Source: CAYVBN01 sp964538565
GTDB taxonomy: Bacteria; Pseudomonadota; Alphaproteobacteria; Rhizobiales; Xanthobacteraceae
Assembly (NCBI GenBank): GCA_964538565.1
Contig: CAZIGW010000278.1
Location: 1-28,530 of the forward strand
Length of the DNA: 28,530 nucleotides
Direction: 5' to 3'
Part shown: positions 1 through 6,390 of the stretch, piece by piece
Numbering within the stretch: position 1 is the stretch's first letter
Layout of the letters: the number at the start of each line of letters is the position of its first letter
Made by a program: the position numbers and the translations under genes
The notes under the pieces: model-generated
What the model saw: the letters and a program-made list of their open reading frames with translations, nothing else
The model's database searches: none
What the model was told of the DNA's origin: nothing

Positions 1-222
1 AGCTTCGCTCGGTGCTCGGCGCCGCCGCAGCTCGGCGAACTGTGCATGCCATTCAGCAAGAACAGCGGCGCCCTTCGACTGCGCTTCGCGCGGATCGGAC
101 GTTCCCAGCGATTTCCATAATTCGCGCTTCTTGAGCAGCGCCTGAAGATCGACAGGCACACCAAGTCGGGCGTAATACCGAGCGCTTCCGGGGCGCCGGA
201 CGATGTTCGATCGCAGTCCCAT
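1..222 (-). CDS. Tyrosine integrase, N-terminal part (runs off left edge)
   Basis: Seventy-four codons are visible, starting at an ATG read leftward from 222 and open to the window edge. The start MGLRSNIVRRPGSARYYARL, followed by VPVDLQALLKKRELWKSLGT and SDPREAQ, matches the N-terminal module (DUF6538 type) of many proteobacterial phage/island integrases: a short 'R.G..YYAR..VP.DL' strand segment, then a 'R.SLGT.D..EA' helix. That module normally precedes a SAM-like core-binding domain and the catalytic R-H-R-Y domain, both outside the window. Site-specific recombination is therefore inferred from the N-terminus alone. No strong Shine-Dalgarno is seen before the ATG. Three direct repeats lie immediately upstream (230-265) and a tRNA-like sequence is 100 bp further right, as expected at the end of an integrated element. 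Confidence 0.72.
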   Translation of the reverse strand, partial: MGLRSNIVRRPGSARYYARLGVPVDLQALLKKRELWKSLGTSDPREAQSKGAAVLAEWHAQFAELRRRRAPSEA

Positions 223-229
223 GGGAATC

Positions 230-265
230 CCGTAGCAGTGAACCGTAACAGTCAGCCGTAACAGT
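230..265. repeat. Three 10-bp direct repeats in 13-bp register upstream of the integrase
   Basis: CCGTAGCAGT (230-239), CCGTAACAGT (243-252) and CCGTAACAGT (256-265) are spaced exactly 13 bp apart, 8 bp upstream of the integrase start codon. The first differs from the other two at one base. Short, phased repeats of this kind are typical of binding sites for an excisionase, an integrase arm-binding domain or an integrase repressor. The function is inferred from position only. Confidence 0.6.
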
Positions 266-318
266 TTTGGCTTCAAATAGTATTGTAGCACAATGGCTTA
301 TTGAATTTCATGGGTTTT

Positions 319-353
319 TGGCTGGGGATCGAAGGGTCCTAGTCCCCCAGCCA
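319..353. other. Candidate attachment site: tRNA-Gln-like 3' end with inverted partner
   Basis: The + strand reads TCCTAGTCCCCCAGCCA at 337-353. This looks like the T-stem/acceptor end plus CCA of a bacterial glutamine tRNA, which commonly ends CCCCAGCCA. The 5' part of a tRNA is absent: a cloverleaf cannot be built upstream. The minus strand at 328-319 carries a second TCCCCAGCCA, so 320-327 and 345-352 form an 8-bp inverted repeat around a 17-nt loop. A partial tRNA end beside an integrase is the usual trace of integration into a tRNA gene. The rest of 266-585 holds no gene that I can support; the base composition shifts from AT-rich (about 258-320) to GC-rich (beyond about 375). Confidence 0.4.
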
Positions 354-585
354 ACTCATCAGACAGCATTTTCGCTTCCGCCGTTCGCGCCGCCGCGGGC
401 CCGTGATCCGCACAAAATCACGCCGTTCGCGCATCCGCGCCAATGCGCCGCCGCGGGCGGGATTGTCACGCCCCGCCCGGCCACGATACGTTCGGGGCAG
501 CGACCGGGCACGGGCCGTTGACGGCGGCCATCGGCGCAAGCCGTCGACGCGAACCGCCGGGACAAACGCCAGGGAGGATCGACCG

Positions 586-1872
586 ATGCCGGCATCTGCC
601 GCGATGCCGCCGCAAGCGCGCGCGCAGCCGGACTACATCAGCAGCGCCGAGGCGCTGGCGGTGCTCGCCGTGAAGCCGCAGACGCTCTATTCCTACGTGA
701 GCCGCGGGCTCATCCGCCGCATCTGCGTGGACGGCAAGACATCCCTCTACAACCGCGACGACGTCCGCCGGCTCAAGGCGCGCAGCACCGCCCGCTCGGG
801 GCACGGCGCGGTGGCAGGCGGAGCCCTGCAATGGGGCGAGCCGGTTCTCGTCACCGGCATTACGGACATCACGGCGCAGGGCCCGCGCTACCGGGAGCAC
901 CTGGCGCTGGACCTGGCGCGCGACGGCGCCACCTTCGAATCGGTCGCCGAGTATCTCTGGAGCGCGAAGGACATCCGCGCTTCGACCCGCTGGAACTCCG
1001 ACGAGGCGATCTTCCGCATCGCCCCGCAGGTGGCCGCGCTCGCCGGCGCCTATCCGGGCATTCACCTGCGCCAGCTCCTGACCGAAATTGTCGTGCTCCT
1101 GTGCATCGAGCACAGCCAGGGCGACCGGGAACCGCAGCTCGAGCCGTCGCCGAGGGCCGCGCGCACCCTCGTCCAGGCGCTGTGCGTCGCGTTCGGCTTC
1201 GTCGGGCCGCGCCGCCGGTTCGTCGCGCCGCAAGACTGCGAAGGCATCGCCGCCTATATCCTGCGCGCATTCGGCATCGACGCCGGACGACCGCAGGTGC
1301 GCGCGCTCGACGCCGCGCTCGTGCTGCTTGCCGACCACGAGTTCTCGCCGGCCACCTTCGCGGCGCGCATCGCCGCCTCGTCCGGGGTCGATCTGCATTC
1401 CTGCGTCGGCGCCGCGCTGCACGTCCATTTCGGGTCGGCGCTCGGGCTGCGCTGCGACCGCATCGAACAGGCGCTGCATGCCGCCTCGCCGGAACCGGGC
1501 CACGCCGCGTCCCTGATGCACGCCTATCCGCTCGGATTCAGCCACCCGCTCTATGTCGACGGCGACCCGCGCGCAAGGGAGATCCTCGAACGCGCGCTGA
1601 GCCTGACCGAACACGCCGCCGCGACCCGCAAGGCGCTGGAGGCGCTGCGCTTGATCGACAATCACCAGGGCGCGGTCAGCCTCGACGCCGCGCTGATCGT
1701 GCTCTGCCGGGCGCTCGGACTGAACGGACCGGTCGCCGGAGGGCTGCTCGCCGTGAGCCGGTCGGCTGGCTGGATCGCTCACGTGATGGAGCAGTACAAG
1801 CAGGACTTCATGATCCGGCCGCGCGGAAAGTTCGTGCCGACAGACCCGGCCGCGGAAGACTCCGCCGCTTGA
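586..1872 (+). CDS. HTH-fused citrate synthase-like protein
   Basis: A 428-residue protein. The ATG at 586 has AGGGAGG 8 bp upstream; an open frame further upstream lacks such a signal. Residues about 15-65 (SSAEALAVLAVKPQTLYSYV, then GLIRR and LYNRDDVRRL) form a MerR/excisionase-like helix-turn-helix. The rest aligns with citrate synthase: DHEFSPATFAARIAASSG (250-267) keeps the first catalytic His (H251), GFSHPLYVDGDPRA (317-330) keeps the second-lobe His (H320), and SRSAGWIAHVMEQY (391-404) and RPRGKFV near the C-terminus are typical. The GPLHGG motif is not recognisable (VHFGSA at 280-285), and the usual catalytic Asp of NVDFYSG falls at Ser365 in VSLDAAL. Oxaloacetate/acetyl-CoA condensation is therefore doubtful. 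Citryl-CoA lyase-like chemistry or a CoA-ester-sensing regulator are alternatives. It is monocistronic, ending against a repeat cluster. Confidence 0.88.
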   Translation: MPASAAMPPQARAQPDYISSAEALAVLAVKPQTLYSYVSRGLIRRICVDGKTSLYNRDDVRRLKARSTARSGHGAVAGGALQWGEPVLVTGITDITAQGPRYREHLALDLARDGATFESVAEYLWSAKDIRASTRWNSDEAIFRIAPQVAALAGAYPGIHLRQLLTEIVVLLCIEHSQGDREPQLEPSPRAARTLVQALCVAFGFVGPRRRFVAPQDCEGIAAYILRAFGIDAGRPQVRALDAALVLLADHEFSPATFAARIAASSGVDLHSCVGAALHVHFGSALGLRCDRIEQALHAASPEPGHAASLMHAYPLGFSHPLYVDGDPRAREILERALSLTEHAAATRKALEALRLIDNHQGAVSLDAALIVLCRALGLNGPVAGGLLAVSRSAGWIAHVMEQYKQDFMIRPRGKFVPTDPAAEDSAA

Positions 1873-1875
1873 TCG

Positions 1876-2140
1876 GCGCATGATCCCGAAAAGTGGTTAC
1901 CGGTTTTCGGATCGGATCATGCGCCAATCAAAAAGGCACGATCCCGAAAAGTGGTTGACGGTTTTCGGACCAGATCATGCGCAAACCATACGCACGATCC
2001 CAAAATTGGTTCTCGGTTTCCGGGTCGGATCATGCGCCAATCAAAGAACGTATGATCCTGGAATCCCGGACAGTGTGAACCGGTTGCGGGTCAGATCATG
2101 CGCAAACAAAAACGTGATGCCGGAAAGTGGACACCGGCGG
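1876..2140. repeat. Tandem cluster of palindromic repeats (four copies plus one fragment)
   Basis: The unit is an imperfect palindrome of about 48 bp, GCGCATGATCCCGAAAAG ... TTTTCGGAT.GGATCATGCGC. Copies lie at 1876-1924, 1936-1982, 1991-2037 and 2049-2103, with a remnant at 2113-2140. Copies 1 and 2 are nearly intact, 3 is degenerate, 4 is strongly altered, and 5 keeps only CCGGAAAGTGG.CACCGG. Each intact copy can fold into a hairpin around the CCGAAAA/TTTTCGG arms. This palindrome family is familiar as a dispersed extragenic element in Bradyrhizobium-type genomes. The cluster fills the gap between two converging genes, where it may act as a bidirectional transcription block (inference). Confidence 0.88.
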
Positions 2141-2141
2141 C

Positions 2142-2960
2142 TCAGCGCCGAATCTTCTCGTGCCCGCCCATGCCCGGGCGATATTCGCCGGCGACGAAAT
2201 CGCCGATCCCCTCCTTGCGCCAGGCATCGCCCTGCTTGACCGTCATCTCCGCCTCCTTGGCGAAGATGAAGTTGAGCGCCGCGTCGAGCGGCATTTCGAG
2301 CGAGTGGCGGTAGCTGTCCTTGGTCATCTGCAGTGCGACCGGATCCTTCCCGGCGATCTCCCGGGCGATCGCCATCGTCTCCTCCTCGAGTCGCGCCAGC
2401 GGGAACGACTGGTTGACGAAACCGATGCGCGCCGCCTCCTCGCCGCCGAACGAGCGGCCGGTCATCGCATAGAACAAGGCGTCGCGCGGGCGGAACAGGT
2501 TGGCGAGCGACTTGCTCACGCTGCCGCCCGGGAACCCTTTGAAGTTGATCTCGGACAGTCCCATCTTGGCTTCGTGCGCGGCGAACGCGAGATCGCAGCT
2601 TTCGACGATCGCGAACGCGCCCCCGAAGCAATAGCCGTTGACCATGGCGATGGTCGGCTTTGGGAAATAGCGCAGCGTGCGCGAGCGCCACTCGGTCGCG
2701 AGGCGGAGAACGCGGTTGTATTCCTTCGGGTTATCCTTGAGATCATGAAAAAACTCCTTGAGATCCATGCCGGCGCAGAACGCGTCGCCTGCGCCGGTGA
2801 TCACCAGCACGTGCGCGCCGTCTTCATAGCGCAAGGCCTCCAGCACCGCCGTCATGTCCGCATGCAACTGCGGGTTCATGGCGTTCTTCTTCTTCGGCCG
2901 GTTGAGAACGACCTTCGCCACGCCCTCGGCGATGGTGACCTGAACGGTTTCGGTGTTCAC
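2142..2960 (-). CDS. Enoyl-CoA hydratase/isomerase family, p-hydroxycinnamoyl-CoA hydratase-lyase type
   Basis: A 272-residue crotonase-fold protein; a GTG start at 2960 with AAGGAG seven bases upstream. It resembles feruloyl/p-coumaroyl-CoA hydratase-lyase (Ech/HCHL) over its whole length: LNRPKKKNAMNP (19-30), AGMDLKEFF (63-71), TIAMVNGYCFGGAFA (103-117, oxyanion glycines 113-114), LSEINF (135-140, catalytic Glu137) and MTGRSFGGEEAARIGFVNQS (166-185). In that family the enzyme hydrates the side-chain double bond of a hydroxycinnamoyl-CoA and splits off acetyl-CoA to give the aldehyde. Two tyrosines that I recall as contacting the phenolic hydroxyl in the Pseudomonas enzyme are phenylalanine here (F70 and F233). 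The substrate may thus lack a free para-hydroxyl, or only hydration may occur. It is the last gene of the leftward operon containing a CoA ligase. Confidence 0.9.
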   Translation of the reverse strand: MNTETVQVTIAEGVAKVVLNRPKKKNAMNPQLHADMTAVLEALRYEDGAHVLVITGAGDAFCAGMDLKEFFHDLKDNPKEYNRVLRLATEWRSRTLRYFPKPTIAMVNGYCFGGAFAIVESCDLAFAAHEAKMGLSEINFKGFPGGSVSKSLANLFRPRDALFYAMTGRSFGGEEAARIGFVNQSFPLARLEEETMAIAREIAGKDPVALQMTKDSYRHSLEMPLDAALNFIFAKEAEMTVKQGDAWRKEGIGDFVAGEYRPGMGGHEKIRR

Positions 2961-3027
2961 GCGCCATCTCCTTCTTGAAAGACGGGGACGGGGAGCGGCC
3001 GCTGATCCGGCCGCCCGCCGGATTCGA

Positions 3028-3762
3028 TCACTTTCCCTCGAACAGCGGCGACTTCGGCCAGAACTTCCGGCTGTAGTGCAGCTTCAGGCTCACCATCATG
3101 GCGGCGAAGCGGATCGGGGCGCCAATTCCCTCGACCACGGGCACGCCGAGCTCCTGCATCAGCCAGTCCGGCTTGATGTGTACCGGGCATTGCGTGATGC
3201 CCATCGGCAGGATGACATCGGCGCCGAGCGCGACCAATTCCTTGGCCTTGTCGACGAAATTCGCGACCACCACGTCGCGGTTGGCGATGATGTCCGGCAG
3301 CTCGAAGCCGCAGGTCCGCCAGCCGACCACCTTCTCGCGCATGTTGAAGCGGTCGACCATCCGGTAGCCCAACGGCAGCACGAAATCATGATACATCAGG
3401 ATGCCGAAGCGGCGGCCGAGCATGGAGGCGATGTGCAGCATCGACTCGCTCGGCCCGACCACCGGGATGTCGACCACGCAGCGGCCGGCATCGACACCGA
3501 GGTCGAGCGTGCCGAGCGGAACGACGGCGTCGTAACCCTGCTTCTCGGCCTCGCGGAAGGCTTCGATGAAGGGAGGCACCGCAAGCCCGAGGAGGTCCGG
3601 CGCGTTGCCGATGTAATGCGGGGTCGCGTTCACCGACACGATGCCCACTTCGACTTCCGGCGAGGAATACGCCAGAGCGGTGTCCTCGCGGCGCTTGCGC
3701 TCCTCGGGCGGATATTCCCCCACCACGAAGGCCACACGAATTCTCCGATCGACCAGCGACAT
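3028..3762 (-). CDS. Asp/Glu/hydantoin racemase-like protein lacking the usual catalytic cysteines
   Basis: 244 residues; ATG at 3762 with GGAGG 4 bp upstream. The fold signature is that of the Asp/Glu racemase superfamily (hydantoin racemase, maleate isomerase, arylmalonate decarboxylase): an N-terminal strand RIRVAFVVGEYPP, YDAVVPLGTLDLGVDAGR (77-94), DIPVVGPSESMLHIASMLG (98-116), and GADVILPMGITQC (180-192). In hydantoin racemases the first block reads roughly DAVVIACFGDPG with a catalytic Cys; here that position is Gly84. The second Cys (LGC) aligns with Ile189. Cys192 lies three residues further on and could in principle substitute. Racemisation by the two-cysteine mechanism is therefore unlikely; a decarboxylase, isomerase or binding role is open. 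It lies 67 bp before the crotonase gene, in the same operon. Confidence 0.82.
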   Translation of the reverse strand: MSLVDRRIRVAFVVGEYPPEERKRREDTALAYSSPEVEVGIVSVNATPHYIGNAPDLLGLAVPPFIEAFREAEKQGYDAVVPLGTLDLGVDAGRCVVDIPVVGPSESMLHIASMLGRRFGILMYHDFVLPLGYRMVDRFNMREKVVGWRTCGFELPDIIANRDVVVANFVDKAKELVALGADVILPMGITQCPVHIKPDWLMQELGVPVVEGIGAPIRFAAMMVSLKLHYSRKFWPKSPLFEGK

Positions 3763-3907
3763 ACGTCCTCCGCGAATTGAATCGTCTGAATGGTCAAACC
3801 TTCTGCAGCCGGCGCTGCCGCTCGCGCTTCCGGGCCGTCTCAGTTACAGCCGCTCGTCCGACACGCGGCAAGATGGATTGATGAATCAACATTGCTGAAG
3901 AAATTGA

Positions 3908-3943
3908 CCTCGGCCCCGAGGTAAGCCACGCCGTCATGGCGTG
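3908..3943 (-). terminator. Two adjacent hairpins at the end of tctA
   Basis: CACGCC/GGCGTG (3927-3932 with 3938-3943) overlaps the tctA stop codon, and CCTCGG/CCGAGG (3908-3913 with 3916-3921) follows it in the leftward direction, with a short T-rich stretch after it. They could attenuate transcription between the transporter genes and the two genes beyond the 171-bp gap. There is no strong U-tract, so this is a weak terminator or an RNA-stability element. Confidence 0.35.
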
Positions 3944-5454
3944 CTCTCGAACTCGCTCCGCGCCGCCGCGACACGTTTCGACGTGACGCTCTTGCGGAAC
4001 GTCCAGGCGAGAATGATCGCGGAGAGGACCAGCACGCCTCCGGAGATCGGCCGTTCGAACAGCGCCAGCACGTTTCCGTGCGAGACGATCAGCGAGCGGC
4101 GCAGATAGGCCTCGAGCAGCGGCCCGAGCACCAGCCCGATGAGCAACGGAGCGGGCTCGAACCGCAGCAGGCGCATGCCGTAGCCGACGCAGCCGAAGAA
4201 CAACACCAGCAGGACGTCCAGCACCGAGTTGTGGATCGTATAGACGCCGAGGCAGATGAGCGCGAGCACCGAGGGGAACAGGATGCTGAACGGCACGGTC
4301 AGGAGCTTCACCCAGAGCCGGATGAACGGGATGTGCCAGATCACGAGCAGCACATTGCCCACCACGAAGCTGACGACCAGTCCCCAGAAGATGTCGGGAT
4401 GCGTGCCGATGAACTCCGGCCCCGGGGAAATCCCCTTGATCAGCAGCGCCGCCAGCATCACGGCGGTGATCGGGTCGGTCGGAATCCCGAGAGTGAGCAT
4501 CGGCACGAACGACGTCTGACAGGCGGCGTTGGCGGCGGCTTCCGGCGCCACCACGCCTTCGATCGCACCCTTGCCGAACCGGCTCGGATCGGCCGCCACC
4601 TGCTTCTCGAACGTGTAGCCCATGATCGAGGCGAGCACCGCGCCCGCCCCCGGCAGCACCCCGAAAATCGAGCCGATCCCCGTGCCGCGCAGGATGGCCG
4701 GCCACGAGCGGCGCACATCCTCGCGCGTCGGCAGCAGCGAGCGCCAGGTGATGTCGCCGGCCTTCACCGCGCCCGTCTTCAATTCCCCGGCATTGGCGAT
4801 CAGTTCGGCCACGCCGAACAGCCCCATGGCGATGACGCCGATCGAAATACCGTCGATGAACTGCGAGAACCCGAAGGTGAAGCGCGGCTGCGCCGAGGTG
4901 ACGTCCATGCCGACGAGACCGACGAGCATGCCGGTCAGGATCATGATGAACGAGCGCACCGGCGAGCCGCGCGCGAGCGCGACGGCGCCCGTCATCCCGA
5001 GCACGACGAGGGCGAAGTAGTCGGGAGATTCGAAGGTAAGCGCGATCGCCGCGACCGGCGGCGCGAACAGCGCGATGATGACGATGCCGACGATGCTGCC
5101 GCACAGCGAGGCGACGGTGGTCATGAACAGCGCGACGCCGGCGCGGCCCTGTTTGGCCATCGGGTAGCCGTCGAGGCACTCCACGGCCGATACCGTGTGC
5201 GGAATGTTGAGCAGGATGGCGCCCGTCACCGCGCCGTAGACCGCGCCGTAATAGAGCCCGGCCAGCATGATGAGGCCGGCCGACGGCGGGATGTGATAGG
5301 TGACCGGCAGCAGGATCGAGACCGCGGCGACCGCGCCGACGCCCGGGATCACGCCCATCAGGTTTCCGAGCGTCACCCCGAGAAAGCAGTAGAGGAGATT
5401 CTGCGCCGTGAACGCGACCTCGATGCCGAGCGCGAGATTGTCCAGGAAGCCCAT
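3934..5454 (-). CDS. tctA: Tripartite tricarboxylate transporter, large permease subunit (TctA family)
   Basis: 506 residues with about twelve hydrophobic segments, the usual size of TctA. Family landmarks are GVIPGVGAVAAVSILLP (34-50), GLYYGAVYGAVTGAILLNIP (66-85), LDGYPMAKQG, and in the second half PTREDVRRSWPAILRGTGIG with the LPGAGA loop and SFVPMLTLGIPTDPITAVML. TctA forms the sodium- or proton-coupled channel that accepts a carboxylate from a periplasmic Bug/TctC receptor. In the first conserved loop the usual Gly after LNIP is His86 (LNIPHTVSAV), which may reflect an unusual ligand. It starts 4 bp after the tctB stop codon, so the two are certainly co-expressed. Three receptor genes in the window could feed this single permease. 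Confidence 0.96.
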   Translation of the reverse strand: MGFLDNLALGIEVAFTAQNLLYCFLGVTLGNLMGVIPGVGAVAAVSILLPVTYHIPPSAGLIMLAGLYYGAVYGAVTGAILLNIPHTVSAVECLDGYPMAKQGRAGVALFMTTVASLCGSIVGIVIIALFAPPVAAIALTFESPDYFALVVLGMTGAVALARGSPVRSFIMILTGMLVGLVGMDVTSAQPRFTFGFSQFIDGISIGVIAMGLFGVAELIANAGELKTGAVKAGDITWRSLLPTREDVRRSWPAILRGTGIGSIFGVLPGAGAVLASIMGYTFEKQVAADPSRFGKGAIEGVVAPEAAANAACQTSFVPMLTLGIPTDPITAVMLAALLIKGISPGPEFIGTHPDIFWGLVVSFVVGNVLLVIWHIPFIRLWVKLLTVPFSILFPSVLALICLGVYTIHNSVLDVLLVLFFGCVGYGMRLLRFEPAPLLIGLVLGPLLEAYLRRSLIVSHGNVLALFERPISGGVLVLSAIILAWTFRKSVTSKRVAAARSEFESTP

Positions 5455-5458
5455 CGGA

Positions 5459-5923
5459 TCACAGGTTCACGGCCGGCAGCGGGATCTGCAGGACGACGAT
5501 GAAGATGAGGTAGACGAGCGCGCCGATCGCCAGCGCCAGAACCCAGGCCCGGAGCGGGCGCCATTGCGGCTCGGCGAGCGAACTGACGAACACCAGAACG
5601 AGCGTCGCCGGGACGACGCCGACGCGCTCGAGCAGGAGCGCGAACAGCAGGATCGCGCCCGCGATGGTCGCGACCGGACGAAGCCGGACCTCGATCGGGC
5701 GAGCGCTCCGCCGCGACCGAAAGGAGGCTGCGATCAGGACGAGACCGAGCAGGATGATGAGAATCGCAACGCCGGAGGGGAAGAAGCCCGGCCCCATGCG
5801 CAGGAGCGAGCCCATCGGATAGCGAGAGGCCTCGAACAGCGCGAACGCGCCGAGCGCGACCGACAACAGCCCGCCGACGAGGTCCTGGCGGGCGGAGGGA
5901 CCGATGTCATCGGCCTCGTTCAT
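5459..5923 (-). CDS. tctB: Tripartite tricarboxylate transporter, small membrane subunit (TctB family)
   Basis: 154 residues with four predicted membrane helices: around SARQDLVGGLLSVALGAFAL, VAILIILLGLVLIAASF, ATIAGAILLFALLLERVG, and VLALAIGALVYLIFIVV. The GPGFFPSG motif between helices 1 and 2 is the family hallmark. TctB is the small, poorly conserved partner of TctA. Its ATG overlaps the stop of the upstream MaoC gene by 4 bp (5920-5923) and its own stop is 4 bp before tctA, showing tight translational coupling. Confidence 0.93.
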   Translation of the reverse strand: MNEADDIGPSARQDLVGGLLSVALGAFALFEASRYPMGSLLRMGPGFFPSGVAILIILLGLVLIAASFRSRRSARPIEVRLRPVATIAGAILLFALLLERVGVVPATLVLVFVSSLAEPQWRPLRAWVLALAIGALVYLIFIVVLQIPLPAVNL

Positions 5924-6369
5924 GTGCCGCCGCTTTCGAGTTCGACCAGCAGGTCCGCCTGTCCCTCCTGCGCCACCGTGCCGTCGTGCTTGACGAGGCG
6001 GATGGCGCGCGAGATCACCCCACGGCGGCCGTCGGAGGCGACCCGCGTCGCGGCGACGGTGACCTCCGTGTGCACGGTGTCGCCGATGAAGAGCGGCGCC
6101 TTGAACGTCCAGTCCTTCAGTCCGAGCGCCGCCACGATCCGGTTGCGCAGCGGCAGCAGATCGGCCGACTGCGCGATGGCGAGCGAAATCCCGAACGTGC
6201 CGTGAAACATGCGGCGGCCGACGCGCGTGTCCTTGGCGTAAGTCTCGTCGGCGTGAATGCCGTGCCAGTCGCCCATCATCATGCAGAACATGACGAGATC
6301 GGTCTCGGTCAGCGTGCGGCCGCCGCTCGAGAAGGTCTGGCCTTCCTTGAGGTTTTCGAACGAGTACAT
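5920..6369 (-). CDS. MaoC-family (R)-specific enoyl-CoA hydratase/dehydratase
   Basis: 149 residues forming a single hot-dog domain. The hydratase-2 motif is present as GDWHGIHADETYAK (33-46), with the catalytic pair best assigned to Asp34 and His39, followed by FHGTFGISLA, which forms part of the acyl-binding tunnel. Such enzymes add or remove water on a CoA ester in the cytoplasm (for example mesaconyl-, crotonyl- or other enoyl-CoA). It lies 21 bp downstream of the acyl-CoA synthetase and overlaps tctB, so it most likely acts on the product of that ligase. The operon thus has two unrelated hydratases, this one and the crotonase at 2142-2960, which suggests two successive hydration/dehydration steps. 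Confidence 0.92.
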   Translation of the reverse strand: MYSFENLKEGQTFSSGGRTLTETDLVMFCMMMGDWHGIHADETYAKDTRVGRRMFHGTFGISLAIAQSADLLPLRNRIVAALGLKDWTFKAPLFIGDTVHTEVTVAATRVASDGRRGVISRAIRLVKHDGTVAQEGQADLLVELESGGT

Positions 6370-6390
6370 GCTGTCGATCCGATCCCCCTC

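Noticed and set aside
319..353. A complete tRNA gene ending in CCCCAGCCA
   Set aside because: The T-arm, anticodon and D-arm cannot be formed from the upstream bases; only the last 17 nt resemble a tRNA end.
381..458. Direct repeats (CCGTTCGCGC and GCCGCCGCGGG, two copies each) upstream of the citrate-synthase-like gene
   Set aside because: Short and GC-rich in GC-rich DNA; likely by chance, without regular spacing.
466..1881. Long antisense frame opposite the citrate-synthase-like gene
   Set aside because: Arg/Glu/Ala/Asp-rich composition typical of the reverse complement of a GC-rich gene; the + strand product has clear family motifs.
1876..2140. A CRISPR array or protein-coding repeats
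   Set aside because: Units are palindromic, nearly abutting, of uneven identity and without unique spacers of constant length; the open frames through them have no RBS and low-complexity products.
4078..5502. Long + strand frame opposite tctA
   Set aside because: Very rich in Arg, Asp, His and Gln, no domain; it is the mirror of a membrane protein gene in high-GC DNA.
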